From assembly GCA_028280445.1 (NCBI GenBank), contig JANQLU010000085.1, positions 1 through 64,000 of the forward strand: DNA of 64,000 bases, given 5' to 3'. The translations under genes and the position numbers were made by a program. This stretch comes from Pirellulaceae bacterium (GTDB lineage: Bacteria; Planctomycetota; Planctomycetia; Pirellulales; Pirellulaceae). Positions within the stretch are counted from its first letter, which is position 1. The number at the start of each line of letters is the position of its first letter. Under the pieces are notes generated by a model. The model ran no database searches and had not been told where the DNA came from. It saw only the letters and a program-made list of their open reading frames with translations. Below, piece after piece: positions 27,505 to 36,200 of this stretch.

Positions 27505-27574
27505 GTGAGCGGGAAGGGGCTAGCCGCCGGTTCGTTGGTGCTTCAATACCGGCGGCTCGCCCCTTGCCGCTCAC
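27505..27574. repeat. Family A palindrome
   Basis: A copy with coordinated changes in both arms (GGGAAGGGGCTAGC and GCTCGCCCCTTGC). It lies 69 bases past the stop of the minus-strand membrane protein gene. The 375-base gap otherwise shows no gene; the long plus-strand frame crossing it is a shadow. Confidence 0.9.
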
Positions 27575-27642
27575 AGGAACAGACCACGGATCAGCGCACC
27601 GGTTGGACATCGTTCATGGTTTTCCGTTTTCGCATGACGTTG

Positions 27643-28230
27643 TTATCGAGGTTTGCGTTTATTCCGATAGATGCATTCATGCTTTTGCGGCTCAAACTCG
27701 CACTGAGTCTCTTCGACCAGCAACTGGTATCCGATCTTGACTTTCGGGCGCAGATTTTGACGAAGTGCGAAATGCAGACTTTGTGCCAAACCGACCGATC
27801 TCACGCTGCCGGTCACGGTCACCTCAATCCTCCGTTTTTTGTTAACCGTCCAGGACACTTGCGAAAAACATGGGTTCGTGCGAACTATTTTTGTCATCAC
27901 GATTTGCGAGTGCCGATAGGATTCGTGAAACTCCATTCTGTCTCGCACATTTTGGCCAAACCATGTCGGCATGAGCAGGAAACTGAATGACCAAACAGCA
28001 ACGCCAACTGAAACTACTCGTTTGATTTGAATCCACTGGAGAGGTTGAAAAAATGCGCGCTGCAACAAAACCACGATGAAGGCAGACGAGAGACAAAAAA
28101 ACGCACCAATTTCCCAACCGAACAAATGTTCCGCTCTGGCATAGCTGCCAAACCCAACACAAATCGCAACAACATACAGCAACAATTGTTGCAATGAAAA
28201 TCGAAACGATTTCGGTTGGCCGTCATCCAT
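27643..28230 (-). CDS. Membrane protein with planctomycete FSLQQLLLYV N-terminus
   Basis: About 195 residues. The N-terminus reads MDDGQPKSFRFSLQQLLLYV, like the short FSLRTLL-type motif that opens many planctomycete membrane proteins. Three transmembrane segments follow (about residues 17-35, 42-62 and 78-96). The C-terminal hydrophilic region (residues 98-195) includes Cys pairs. ATG 28230 was chosen because it gives this N-terminus; the longer frame adds 12 unrelated residues. Function unknown. Confidence 0.6.
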   Translation of the reverse strand: MDDGQPKSFRFSLQQLLLYVVAICVGFGSYARAEHLFGWEIGAFFCLSSAFIVVLLQRAFFQPLQWIQIKRVVSVGVAVWSFSFLLMPTWFGQNVRDRMEFHESYRHSQIVMTKIVRTNPCFSQVSWTVNKKRRIEVTVTGSVRSVGLAQSLHFALRQNLRPKVKIGYQLLVEETQCEFEPQKHECIYRNKRKPR

Positions 28231-28411
28231 CAGAAAGATTTCACAAAAACTTGAACCTTTGATCAACGGCTTCCAAGCGATTGCCGCGACCAGAAATTAG
28301 CAATTCGAAAAGGGGCGTAAAACTTACATCAACTGCTCAGGTAGATCTCTAGTTTTAGTACGAACACCACCAATTTGATGTTCGCTCAAAATGTGCAATG
28401 GTTCGTGTCCC

Positions 28412-28489
28412 GTGAGCGGCAAGGCGCTAGCCGCCGGTACGGTTAGTGTGCGGCAGCTCATTACCGGCGGCTAGCGCCTTGCCGCTCAC
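28412..28489. repeat. Family A palindrome
   Basis: Perfect outer arms (GTGAGCGGCAAGGCGCTAGC / mirror) around a longer than usual loop (about 30 bases). It lies 115 bases past the queA stop codon; the rest of this 374-base gap shows nothing. Confidence 0.95.
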
Positions 28490-28604
28490 AATCCTTTCGT
28501 CGCCTCACTCATGACGCGTTTCTACATCGCAAAAGTTCACTGAACGCCGATTATCCCCGGCTGACGTTGGCGTGAACGATGGCCAGAACCTTGAGAAATT
28601 CATC

Positions 28605-29645
28605 TCACAAAATCAACATGGCATCGCCGTAACTGTAAAAGCGGTATTCCTGTTCGATTGCTTCGGCATAAGCTTGTTTGATCAAGGCATTCGTTCCAAA
28701 CGTTCGAACGAGCACTAACAGGCTGGTACGCGGTAGATGAAAGTTGGTCATCAATCCGTCGATCACTTTGAATTCGAAACCGGGCCGAATGTACAACTCG
28801 GTGGCACCTTTCCATTTGGCGATTTGTTGTCGCGCGACGGTTTCCAGCACACGAACCGACGTTGTTCCGACGGCGATCACTCGTCCGCCTTGAGCTTTCG
28901 TTTCGAGAATTCGATAGGCGGTCTCGTTGGAAAGCTCTCCGATTTCCGAATGCATTTCATGCTCGGCGACGTTGTCAACTTTAATCGGGCGAAATGTCCC
29001 GATACCGACATGCAAAGTGACCGACGCTGTTTGAATGCCACGGCGTTTCATCCTGTCGATCAGTGCATCTGTGAGATGCAACCCCGCGGTCGGAGCTGCA
29101 ACGGCACCGGGATGTCGCGCGAAAACCGTTTGATAGTTTTGCACGTCAGTATCAACCATATTTCCGTCGCGAATATAGTGTGGCAACGGAACACGGCCGA
29201 TTTTTTGCAACAGTTGTTCGGCGTCTCCGTCGGCCAGTGGTTTGACCGCCCAATGACCGCCGTCTAGTTTGGCAACAATCAGCAATTCGAGGCGGTCAGC
29301 GCCGTGTCGATCCTTGAGAACAATAACTTCGCCAATTTGAACATTGCCTCGTGTTTTGGCCAGTACTTTCCAATGGCCTTGGTCATCAGACTCAAGAAAC
29401 AATCCTTGCCAACGACCGCCGGTCGCTTTTCGATAGCCGACCAGTTTTGCCGGAATGACTTTGGTATCGTTGACGATCAACAGATCGCGATCGTCGAGAA
29501 TTTCCGGCAAGTCACGAACGTGAAAATGTTCGATGGTCTGCTGTTGGCGACGGACGACCATCAATCGAGCGTCGGTCCGTTGGGGGAGCGGATTTTGTGC
29601 AACGAGCTCTTTGGGCAATGGATAGTCGTAATTCTCGATCGACAA
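28605..29645 (-). CDS. queA: S-adenosylmethionine:tRNA ribosyltransferase-isomerase
   Basis: A 346-residue enzyme that transfers and isomerises the ribosyl group of SAM onto preQ1 in tRNA, forming epoxyqueuosine. Motifs by eye: YDYPLPKELVAQNPLPQRTDARLM, HFHVRDLPEILDDRDLLIVNDTKVIPARL-like (here IPAKLVG), ATGRRWQ-like TGGRWQGLF, AAPTAGLHLTDALIDRMKRRGI and MTNFHLPRTSLLVLVRTF. The N-terminus matches the family only if translation begins at TTG 29645; no ATG or GTG lies upstream in frame. No other queuosine gene is adjacent. Confidence 0.93.
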   Translation of the reverse strand: MSIENYDYPLPKELVAQNPLPQRTDARLMVVRRQQQTIEHFHVRDLPEILDDRDLLIVNDTKVIPAKLVGYRKATGGRWQGLFLESDDQGHWKVLAKTRGNVQIGEVIVLKDRHGADRLELLIVAKLDGGHWAVKPLADGDAEQLLQKIGRVPLPHYIRDGNMVDTDVQNYQTVFARHPGAVAAPTAGLHLTDALIDRMKRRGIQTASVTLHVGIGTFRPIKVDNVAEHEMHSEIGELSNETAYRILETKAQGGRVIAVGTTSVRVLETVARQQIAKWKGATELYIRPGFEFKVIDGLMTNFHLPRTSLLVLVRTFGTNALIKQAYAEAIEQEYRFYSYGDAMLIL

Positions 29646-29696
29646 TGGATCGATTTCGTTTTTTGATTGCGGTTCTGAAATATCGGGGCTCCGTCC

Positions 29697-29727
29697 AAAA
29701 AATATGCCGCATCAACGAATGCGGCAT
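29697..29727 (-). terminator. Rho-independent terminator of the M13 peptidase gene
   Basis: On the minus strand, ATGCCGCAT pairs with ATGCGGCAT around a six-base loop and is followed by ATTTTTT. It starts 24 bases past the peptidase stop codon. Confidence 0.85.
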
Positions 29728-29751
29728 TGATTATTCAAATTGAATTGATGG

Positions 29752-31797
29752 TTACCAAATTCGAATGCGTTCCGATTTGGGTTTATAGAGTTTGTCACCT
29801 TCCTTGACATTAAACGCTTCATAAAACGCTTCGATATTCATCACGGGACCGTTGGCCCGATAGCGACTGGGCGAATGCGAGTCAGTCAACAAACGTTTGA
29901 TCATTTCCGCTTCGCGATATTTGCGCCGCCAGACTTGGCTCCAACCCACGAAAAATCGTTGTTCACCAGTCCAACCCGCGATCTCTTTTGATTTTTTTCC
30001 GTCGAGCGAAATTTTATAAGCCTTGAAGGCAATCGCCAGACCAGAAAGATCCGCAATGTTTTCACCGAGTGTCAATTGGCCGTTGACGTTTTTCTTGGGT
30101 AGCGGTTCATATTCTGCGTACTGATCAACCAATTTTTTGGTCAATGCTTTGAAAGCCTTTCGGTCTTCGTTTGTCCACCAATTTTTCAAATTACCGTCAC
30201 CGTCAAACTGACTTCCCGAGTCATCAAACGCATGGCTGATTTCATGACCGATGACTGCACCAATGCCTCCGTAGTTTACGGCGGTGTCTGATTTAACACT
30301 GAAAAACGGCGGTTGCAAAATCGCTGCGGGGAAAACGATTTCGTTTTTTGCGGGATTGTAATAGGCGTTGACGGTCTGAGGAGTCATGCCCCATTCTTCA
30401 CGATCGATCGGTTTGCCAAGCTTGCCAATCAACCGTTGAAATTCCACCTGGTTCGAACGCATCATATTGCCGAGTAAATCATCCGCTTTGATTTCCAGCT
30501 TGGAATAGTCGCGCCATTTGTTGGGGTAGCCAATTTTGGGAGTAATTTTGGACAGTTTTTCCTGGGCTTTCTTTTTCGTGGCGTCGGTCATCCAGGTCAG
30601 TTCATCAATGCTTTTCTCAAAAGCTTTCAAGAGATTCTGAACGAGTTTGTCCATCGCTTCCTTGGAATCTTTTTTGAAATACTTTTGAACGTAGAGTTTA
30701 CCGACCACTTCGCCCAACACACCGAAATCACCTGCGCCTGCTCCGGCAGTTGCTTCGACAGCACGTTTCCAACGCGGTTTTTGCTCTTCGATACCAGCCA
30801 GCGTTTTGGAATACAAATCGAAATGGGCATCGACGAAATCTTTGGACAAAAATGGAGCTGCTGCATCGACGGCGTGGAATTCCATGTAGGTTTTCCAATC
30901 GTCCAACGAGATATCCTCGAACAACTCGCCGAATCCTTCAAAGAAACTGGGGGTCATGACAATCAACTCTTTGACGTCGACACCTGAATTTTTCAAGAAA
31001 TCTGACCAGTTGATCTGATGGACTCTGTCTTGCCACTGGGCGACCGAAAATTTGTTGTATCGTTTGACAGGATTTCGCAGCTTGGTGCGTTCCCACTGAA
31101 CCTTGGCCAGGCTTTTTTCAATCTTCAGAACGCACTCCGCTCCATCAGCGGGATCATCAGCACCGGACAAGGTCAAAATTTTTGTCACGTATTCTCGCAA
31201 CGCTTGCTGAACGGCCAACGATTTTACGTCATCTTTGAGGTAGTAATTTCGGTCCGGCAAAGTTGTCCCGCTTTGAATCAAATGGGCCGCATATTTTGTT
31301 GCATCTTTACCATCCTGCATCACGAAAAACCCGATCGGCGATCCGATTCCGGAATACTGGAGTTCCGCCATTTTTTTGATCAACGCTTTTTTAGATTGAA
31401 TGGCGCGAATCTGGAGCACGACAGGTTTCATCGGTGCAAAACCAAGTTTGTTGACCCGGTCGACATCCATAAAGCTTTTGTAAAAGTCGCTTACTTTTTG
31501 GGCGTCCGAGCCATGTTTAAATTCTTTTTTGGCCACATCGTCGATCAGATTTTTAACACGTTCCTGCGATTTGTCGGCCAGTGCGATAAACGATCCATAG
31601 TTGGATTTATCGGCTGGAATTTCGGTGTTTTTCAGCCACGAACCATTTACATATTCGAACAAATCATCTTGTGGCCTGGTCTTGCGGTCCATGGCGTTGA
31701 AATCGACTCCAAGTTCGCCCTGGCCCATCACAAATTCGGGTGTGATCAACAATAACAGGACCAATGTTAGAAATCGTTTTGCGTTCATTGTGTTCAT
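29752..31797 (-). CDS. M13 family zinc metallopeptidase (neprilysin/PepO-like)
   Basis: About 681 residues with a signal peptide (FLTLVLLLLITPEFVMG). Family features are DLFEYVNGSWLKNTEIPADKSNYGSF near the N-terminus, NAYYNPAKNEIVFPAAILQPPFF, the zinc motif IGHEISHAFDDSG (HExxH), and LGENIADLSGLAIAFKAY, whose ENxAD supplies the third ligand. The C-terminus is shorter by eye than eukaryotic neprilysin and ends KSERIRIW. It probably cleaves small peptides in the periplasm. ATG 31797 or 31788 are possible starts; 31797 was used. Confidence 0.93.
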   Translation of the reverse strand: MNTMNAKRFLTLVLLLLITPEFVMGQGELGVDFNAMDRKTRPQDDLFEYVNGSWLKNTEIPADKSNYGSFIALADKSQERVKNLIDDVAKKEFKHGSDAQKVSDFYKSFMDVDRVNKLGFAPMKPVVLQIRAIQSKKALIKKMAELQYSGIGSPIGFFVMQDGKDATKYAAHLIQSGTTLPDRNYYLKDDVKSLAVQQALREYVTKILTLSGADDPADGAECVLKIEKSLAKVQWERTKLRNPVKRYNKFSVAQWQDRVHQINWSDFLKNSGVDVKELIVMTPSFFEGFGELFEDISLDDWKTYMEFHAVDAAAPFLSKDFVDAHFDLYSKTLAGIEEQKPRWKRAVEATAGAGAGDFGVLGEVVGKLYVQKYFKKDSKEAMDKLVQNLLKAFEKSIDELTWMTDATKKKAQEKLSKITPKIGYPNKWRDYSKLEIKADDLLGNMMRSNQVEFQRLIGKLGKPIDREEWGMTPQTVNAYYNPAKNEIVFPAAILQPPFFSVKSDTAVNYGGIGAVIGHEISHAFDDSGSQFDGDGNLKNWWTNEDRKAFKALTKKLVDQYAEYEPLPKKNVNGQLTLGENIADLSGLAIAFKAYKISLDGKKSKEIAGWTGEQRFFVGWSQVWRRKYREAEMIKRLLTDSHSPSRYRANGPVMNIEAFYEAFNVKEGDKLYKPKSERIRIW

Positions 31798-31908
31798 TCC
31801 GTGTCGTAAAAAAATAAGCGTTTCCACATCGTTTAGCTTATCTTTTTACGTATTCCGTTCAAGGCATGATTGTCGAATCGATCACGGAATAGTCGCAAAT
31901 GAAAAACA

Positions 31909-31963
31909 GTAGAGCCGGTTCCCACCGGCCGTTATTTGATTAGCCGGTGGGAACCGGCCCTAC
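31909..31963. repeat. Family B inverted repeat
   Basis: Slightly changed copy (AGTAGAGCCGGTTCCCACCG ... GGTGGGAACCGGCCCTAC). It lies upstream of the M13 peptidase, about 80 bases past the Tad/VWA stop, just beyond the terminator. Confidence 0.9.
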
Positions 31964-31978
31964 GCCCAAACCCACCAC

Positions 31979-32010
31979 AAAAAAATCCTCTGGCCGTTCG
32001 ACCAGAGGAT
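31979..32010 (-). terminator. Rho-independent terminator of the Tad/VWA operon
   Basis: On the minus strand, ATCCTCTGG pairs with CCAGAGGAT around TCGAACGG and is followed by seven T. It lies 36 bases past the VWA gene stop codon. Confidence 0.85.
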
Positions 32011-32046
32011 CATTTACCTTTGATTGCTGGAGTACTGTGGTTCGCT

Positions 32047-33615
32047 TTACTCCGTCAAAATGGTGGGCAGATTGTTAGCAATTTCTTCGAAATCACTAAT
32101 CAGGTTTGCCCCATCATCGGCATGATAGTGCTTGCCGCGTCCGTAGGTTGCAACGTCTATCATGGGCTGCTGGGCAGCTCCAGGAGTAAACGTCATCGAG
32201 TGAACGGTCACGTTGTCGCTTCCGATCAAATCGCGAGTAAACGTACCCAGGTTCACCGAACCGTCATTGTTCTGGCCGTCGGTCAAAACAATGATGGTTT
32301 TCGCCGCAAACGGTCGCGCGTTCGGGCCGGTCAGAATCGGTGTTTTGGCAATATTCAAACCGTAGTGAATCGCGGTACCGCTGTACGGTTGAATCGTATC
32401 CATCTTGGTGCGGATCGTATTAAAATTCTTGCTCAAATCAGATTCGTGATAGCTCGAACTGTTGAAAGTGATCAATGCCACTTGCTCTTCCTGGTCCGTT
32501 CCATCGAGAACGTTGAGGAACGCATCGACGCCGGCTGACAACAATGCCCAACGACTATGTGGAGGCGCGTTACCCGTATTGCCACTATTGTTGTTACGCC
32601 AGTACTGAGCGTATTCCGACATGTCGGCATTGATGGTTGCCAATTGGTTCACAACATTTTGCGTATAGGTTCGATCGTAGAGACTGTCCGTTGCCGCATC
32701 GTATTCCGATTGGGTAATCAACGGATTGGGCTCTTCACGAACACCATCTTCGACCCAAAACTGTTGATCTTCGTAGACGTCTCGAGTTCGTTCTTCGTAG
32801 ATGGGCGTATTAATCTCATCTTGGTAGCTACCTTGTTTCTTTTCCCATCTCCAGGCATTGCGCGTTGGCGCTGAATACCGGATTCGCCAAGGCTTGGTGA
32901 TGTGTTGCCAGTAATCGTAGTAGACGGTTTCATAGGTCGTTTCCCATCCGACGAGGTGTTGGTAAGTCTCCGTTCCCACGAGAACACTGCGGGTTTCCCA
33001 ATGTCCGTAAGGAACTAGATTGACGTTGTTCAACAGATCGGACAGGGCCTGAGCCAGTGCGCCTTCATCCTGGAAAAACAACATCGAACCCGAACGGTCG
33101 AGTACCAACGCGATATCCCGGTCAACTTGAGTTGCCGAAGAATAAATATGCGTATCGTACGTCGAGACGCCAGGAATTGCGCGGACCAACAAAGGAACGT
33201 CTTGTTGCCCGTAAACGCGCAGGCTGGTGGCGTTTTCCGTACCATTGTCGATCGACTCTTTGGATTTCTCAGTCAGAGAATATCGTCCCCAACCGTTGTT
33301 CAGTCGGGTGGTGCTGCAGAAGACGATTTGCTCGTCCGCCAGAGCCAGAGCCTGTCCATTGACATAATTCCATGATGCGGCTGTTTTTGCCCAGTTGATG
33401 GCATCATCGGTCGTCTGATGGATACTCATCGATCGGCCACCGGCATGGGCTGCGGCATCGGTGGCGATTTTCATCTCCGTTTTCGTCAAACGCATGTGCG
33501 CAATGTTAATTGCTAGTCCGCACATGATGAATATTACCGGAAGTAAAAAGGCGAACAACGGCAGCACCGCTCCGCGCCTCTTAAGCTTCCAACGACTTTT
33601 CTTTTTGCTCGTCAT
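32047..33615 (-). CDS. Tad-like protein with interrupted VWA domain
   Basis: About 522 residues. The N-terminus has the TadG-like RRGAVLPLFAFLLPVIFIMCG motif, a prepilin-type helix. A VWA domain follows. Its MIDAS opening DRSGS is at residue 173, but the next conserved helix (SRWALLSAGVDAFLNVLDGT) does not appear until about residue 352. Between them is an insertion of roughly 170 residues rich in Tyr, Trp, Glu and Thr. ITFNSSSYH, GTAIHYGL and IIVLTDGQNNDG complete the domain. It is the last gene of a three-gene operon with two TadE proteins. ATG 33615 follows GGAG. Confidence 0.8.
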   Translation of the reverse strand: MTSKKKSRWKLKRRGAVLPLFAFLLPVIFIMCGLAINIAHMRLTKTEMKIATDAAAHAGGRSMSIHQTTDDAINWAKTAASWNYVNGQALALADEQIVFCSTTRLNNGWGRYSLTEKSKESIDNGTENATSLRVYGQQDVPLLVRAIPGVSTYDTHIYSSATQVDRDIALVLDRSGSMLFFQDEGALAQALSDLLNNVNLVPYGHWETRSVLVGTETYQHLVGWETTYETVYYDYWQHITKPWRIRYSAPTRNAWRWEKKQGSYQDEINTPIYEERTRDVYEDQQFWVEDGVREEPNPLITQSEYDAATDSLYDRTYTQNVVNQLATINADMSEYAQYWRNNNSGNTGNAPPHSRWALLSAGVDAFLNVLDGTDQEEQVALITFNSSSYHESDLSKNFNTIRTKMDTIQPYSGTAIHYGLNIAKTPILTGPNARPFAAKTIIVLTDGQNNDGSVNLGTFTRDLIGSDNVTVHSMTFTPGAAQQPMIDVATYGRGKHYHADDGANLISDFEEIANNLPTILTE

Positions 33616-33668
33616 TGTGGGTCTCCAAAAATGCAAATCAAAAGTGGTAAATCAAGGCTGTATCATTT

Positions 33669-34151
33669 TTAGTTGTCTGGATCGTAATATCCCAAGTACC
33701 GTTCGGCGCGCAGTTCAATTTCACCAATCACAACTTTTTCCCCGTAAATATCTACTTCCTGTCCTTGGAAGAAATAAGGAACAATAAAGGCGTTCTTTTT
33801 CATTGGAATTTGAACGTTGACTTTGATGGTGCTGTCGGTCGCCGTCAGTCCGTTGCCGTCGTTGATGGTGATCGTGACGTCCCTGGCACCCATCATCCCA
33901 ATCACTTCGTTGGCTTTGTCGATGGCTTCTTGCTCGGTGGCTCCTTCGACCATGCAATACCGGGCTGCTTCGTAAGCGGCGTCCTGGGCCAGGTTTCGGA
34001 GCATCATCAAACGTGTAAATTCAATGGCGCCAAAAATGACCAGAAACAGGACCGAACCCGACAAAGCGAATTCGACAACGGCTGCCCCGCGGCGATTTTG
34101 AAACTTGCGCAATAATTTTAATTTGGCTGTGGGTCTGGTAGTGTTCATCAT
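33669..34151 (-). CDS. TadE-like pseudopilin
   Basis: A 160-residue TadE-type protein. NRRGAAVVEFALSGSVLFLVIFGAIEF carries the conserved Glu after the basic prepilin-like leader. After it the helix continues with TRLMMLRNLAQDAAYEAARYCMVEGAT. The C-terminus is a soluble beta-rich domain. TadE proteins are minor pilins of the Tad pilus. The start overlaps the stop of the upstream TadE gene (ATGATGA), indicating translational coupling. No other tad or cpa gene is in the window. Confidence 0.85.
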   Translation of the reverse strand: MMNTTRPTAKLKLLRKFQNRRGAAVVEFALSGSVLFLVIFGAIEFTRLMMLRNLAQDAAYEAARYCMVEGATEQEAIDKANEVIGMMGARDVTITINDGNGLTATDSTIKVNVQIPMKKNAFIVPYFFQGQEVDIYGEKVVIGEIELRAERYLGYYDPDN

Positions 34152-34591
34152 TCGTCAAACTCTCTCGCCATCGACACTTCGGACTGTATACTCTGGCCGG
34201 TCATAAACTCCCCGATAAAGAAAGAGTTACCGGTGCTCGGCGCTGTGATTCGTACTTGAATTCGGTCGAGTGCCTGGATGCCTGAAAAGTCAGCGGGAAA
34301 GACTTCGACCGTAGCGTTGACGATTCCGCGTTCGCTGAGCAGCGAGTTGCATTGATCGATGATATCTTGTCGAGTGGAGCCACGGCGAACGCCAACACGA
34401 CAACCTTCGTAGCACGAAATCGTCAGGGATTCTTTTACGAACAATGCGGAACAGATCTCAAGTGTCGCGAACATGAACAACAAAACCAGAGGGAGACAAA
34501 AGGCGCATTCGACGACAGGTCCGCCACGTCGCGTGCGTATACGTCTTTTTTGATTTCGATTCAATTTCGTGAACATGGTTCCGCCAATCAT
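34148..34591 (-). CDS. TadE-like pseudopilin
   Basis: A 147-residue TadE-type protein with RTRRGGPVVECAFCLPLVLLFMFATLEICSALFV as the prepilin-like helix; the conserved Glu is retained. SYEGCRVGVRRGSTRQDIIDQCNSLL follows. It is first in the operon. ATG 34591 has no clear ribosome-binding site; ATG 34576, preceded at close spacing by GGCGGA, is an alternative. Its 3' end overlaps the next gene by four bases. Confidence 0.82.
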   Translation of the reverse strand: MIGGTMFTKLNRNQKRRIRTRRGGPVVECAFCLPLVLLFMFATLEICSALFVKESLTISCYEGCRVGVRRGSTRQDIIDQCNSLLSERGIVNATVEVFPADFSGIQALDRIQVRITAPSTGNSFFIGEFMTGQSIQSEVSMAREFDE

Positions 34592-34882
34592 TTCTGTTCA
34601 ACTTTAGACGTTGAGGAGAACGTCTCCATAAAACTTATGACAGAAATCCAAGTGAAACCGGATAAATTCGCAAATTTCCGCGACAATCTGATCTAACGCA
34701 ACACACGTTGATTTTGTGAATCGCCGTTGCTGTGTGTCGCGAGATTTTTTGTTGGAGAATGATTGGTCGAACCGGTACAACCCGCAATATCAAACCCTAT
34801 TCCATGCGCTAAAGCGAATCCGCAATCGGTCGCGCGTGCATTTTTGAAAGTGGCATCCGGAAAGAATTGCCCAGACCATACC

Positions 34883-35023
34883 GTAGGGCCGGTTCCCACC
34901 GGCCGTTTTATGGATTGGCCGGTGGGAACCGGCCCTATTGTTTGATGACAAGTTGAAGCATTCCCGCCGACGGTTTATCAAAACGACGGATTTTCGAATC
35001 GGCCGGTGGGAACCGGCCCTACT
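34883..35023. repeat. Family B inverted repeat plus an extra half-copy
   Basis: A full B copy lies at 34883-34937. A second arm (GGCCGGTGGGAACCGGCCCT) follows at 35000-35023, and it overlaps the terB-like gene: the complement of CTA at 35019-35021 is that gene's TAG stop. The 427-base gap has no gene I can support. Confidence 0.9.
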
Positions 35024-35378
35024 GATTTTTAGCTTGTGCTAACAAGTCGTTAAACGCTTCGGTAGACATGCCCAAATTGGAGGCCAAATTCGTTAACACC
35101 ACGGTTTCGGGTTCCGAAATATTGCCGTCTGCCATGGCGACTTGTAACAAAACGGCCATGGATTCCGTCGGATCAGCCTTCAAAATCTCGAACTGTTGTA
35201 AATGAAATTTGGGATCAGATTCGCTGCGATTAATCATCGCGTCCAGCGACGCCTGTCCAACGCCGATTTCTTTCGCCATTTTTTTCAGAATCAGATGTTC
35301 ACTGTCCGACGTATTTTGATCAGCGCCGGCGATACAGCAAGCCGCGCGCAAAACTTCAACTTTTTCCGCAGGAGTCAT
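35019..35378 (-). CDS. TerB-like protein
   Basis: A 119-residue protein with a helical TerB fold. Two acidic segments, IAGADQNTSDSEHLILKKMAKEIGV and VAMADGNISEPETVVLTNLASNLGM, are the two-fold repeat typical of TerB/DUF533-type domains. TerB relatives occur in tellurite resistance and in stress-linked systems, but in isolation as here the role is unknown. There is no signal peptide. The TAG stop codon is contributed by a family B repeat arm. Confidence 0.7.
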   Translation of the reverse strand: MTPAEKVEVLRAACCIAGADQNTSDSEHLILKKMAKEIGVGQASLDAMINRSESDPKFHLQQFEILKADPTESMAVLLQVAMADGNISEPETVVLTNLASNLGMSTEAFNDLLAQAKNQ

Positions 35379-35414
35379 TCGTTTATTGATTACCTGTGTT
35401 TACTGGTTTCTTGT

Positions 35415-35981
35415 TTATTTCTTGTCGGACGACTTTGCGGAGCCTTTCTTTTTCTCCGGTTCGGCTCGCTTGATCGTACCGAACAAATGGCCATGAGTTT
35501 TACCGTGAGACCATGTACCCGAGTATTTGTTTTCATGGATCACGACCCGGGCATCAAACTTGCCCAATCCAGTGATCTCGTCACCGTCGACCGTGATAAC
35601 CGGCGTGTTCCCTGCCCATTTGACTTGCAGAGGAACGACGACATTCACATTGTATTTCATGTACTTGATGCGAACCTTGAAACTCCAGTAATCCCCTTTG
35701 TCCAGTTTTTTGACTTCGGCAATGCGATATTCTTCTGGCGTCAGATCTTTTTTTTCTTTACCAACAATCGTGAAATTTCCAACAAGCACGGAGTTGGACA
35801 TTAATTTTTTGAAATCGGCAAACGCTTTTTCCCTATCAAATTTTTCTTCAACTGACGATTTTCGAGCAACCGAATCGCTCGATTTAGTCACCTGTTCCTG
35901 GGAACGAGCTTCATTCACCAAGCCAAACAACATCAATCCAACAAAGAACGCGGTTTTTGCCTTCGAGATAGCTGAATACAT
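35415..35981 (-). CDS. Exported protein of unknown function
   Basis: A 188-residue protein with a signal peptide (residues 1-28, AFFVGLMLFGLVNEARS). A Lys/Glu/Ser-rich helical segment follows (residues 30-60). The remaining part has alternating polar and hydrophobic strands, ending with a Lys-rich tail (KRAEPEKKKGSAKSSDKK). The KYSGTWSHGKTHGHLFGTIKRAE segment resembles lipocalin-like planctomycete secreted proteins but I cannot name a family. It is 36 bases upstream of the TerB-like gene and may be cotranscribed. Divergent from the isomerase at 36201. Confidence 0.6.
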   Translation of the reverse strand: MYSAISKAKTAFFVGLMLFGLVNEARSQEQVTKSSDSVARKSSVEEKFDREKAFADFKKLMSNSVLVGNFTIVGKEKKDLTPEEYRIAEVKKLDKGDYWSFKVRIKYMKYNVNVVVPLQVKWAGNTPVITVDGDEITGLGKFDARVVIHENKYSGTWSHGKTHGHLFGTIKRAEPEKKKGSAKSSDKK

Positions 35982-36200
35982 TGTGTCAATCCTGCTGCAA
36001 ACGTAGTGAATTGGGCGAGTAAAGTTTCATTCTACGAACTGCCCGATCCAATGCAAACGGAACGGGCGGCGATTGAAATAATCTCTGGTGCAACATGCTA
36101 TCTGGTGTTGTCATTACGGCTTGTTTGCCAGTAAATTGAATCTTTGATTTCTATTAGATTTATTACACCCGCCGCCATCCGCGGTGGAAAGGAGTCCTCG

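Noticed and set aside
27388..27990. 200-residue plus-strand reading frame
   Set aside because: It overlaps the better supported membrane-protein gene on the minus strand and includes a family A palindrome.
4548..28489. Integron attC sites, because of the GCTAGCGCC-like arms of family A
   Set aside because: There is no integrase or cassette structure, the arms are symmetrical, and the copies are dispersed between unrelated genes.
34693..34899. 68-codon minus-strand frame with IAGC near its end
   Set aside because: The Cys is not preceded by a hydrophobic segment and the N-terminus is encoded by a family B repeat; no homologue is recalled.
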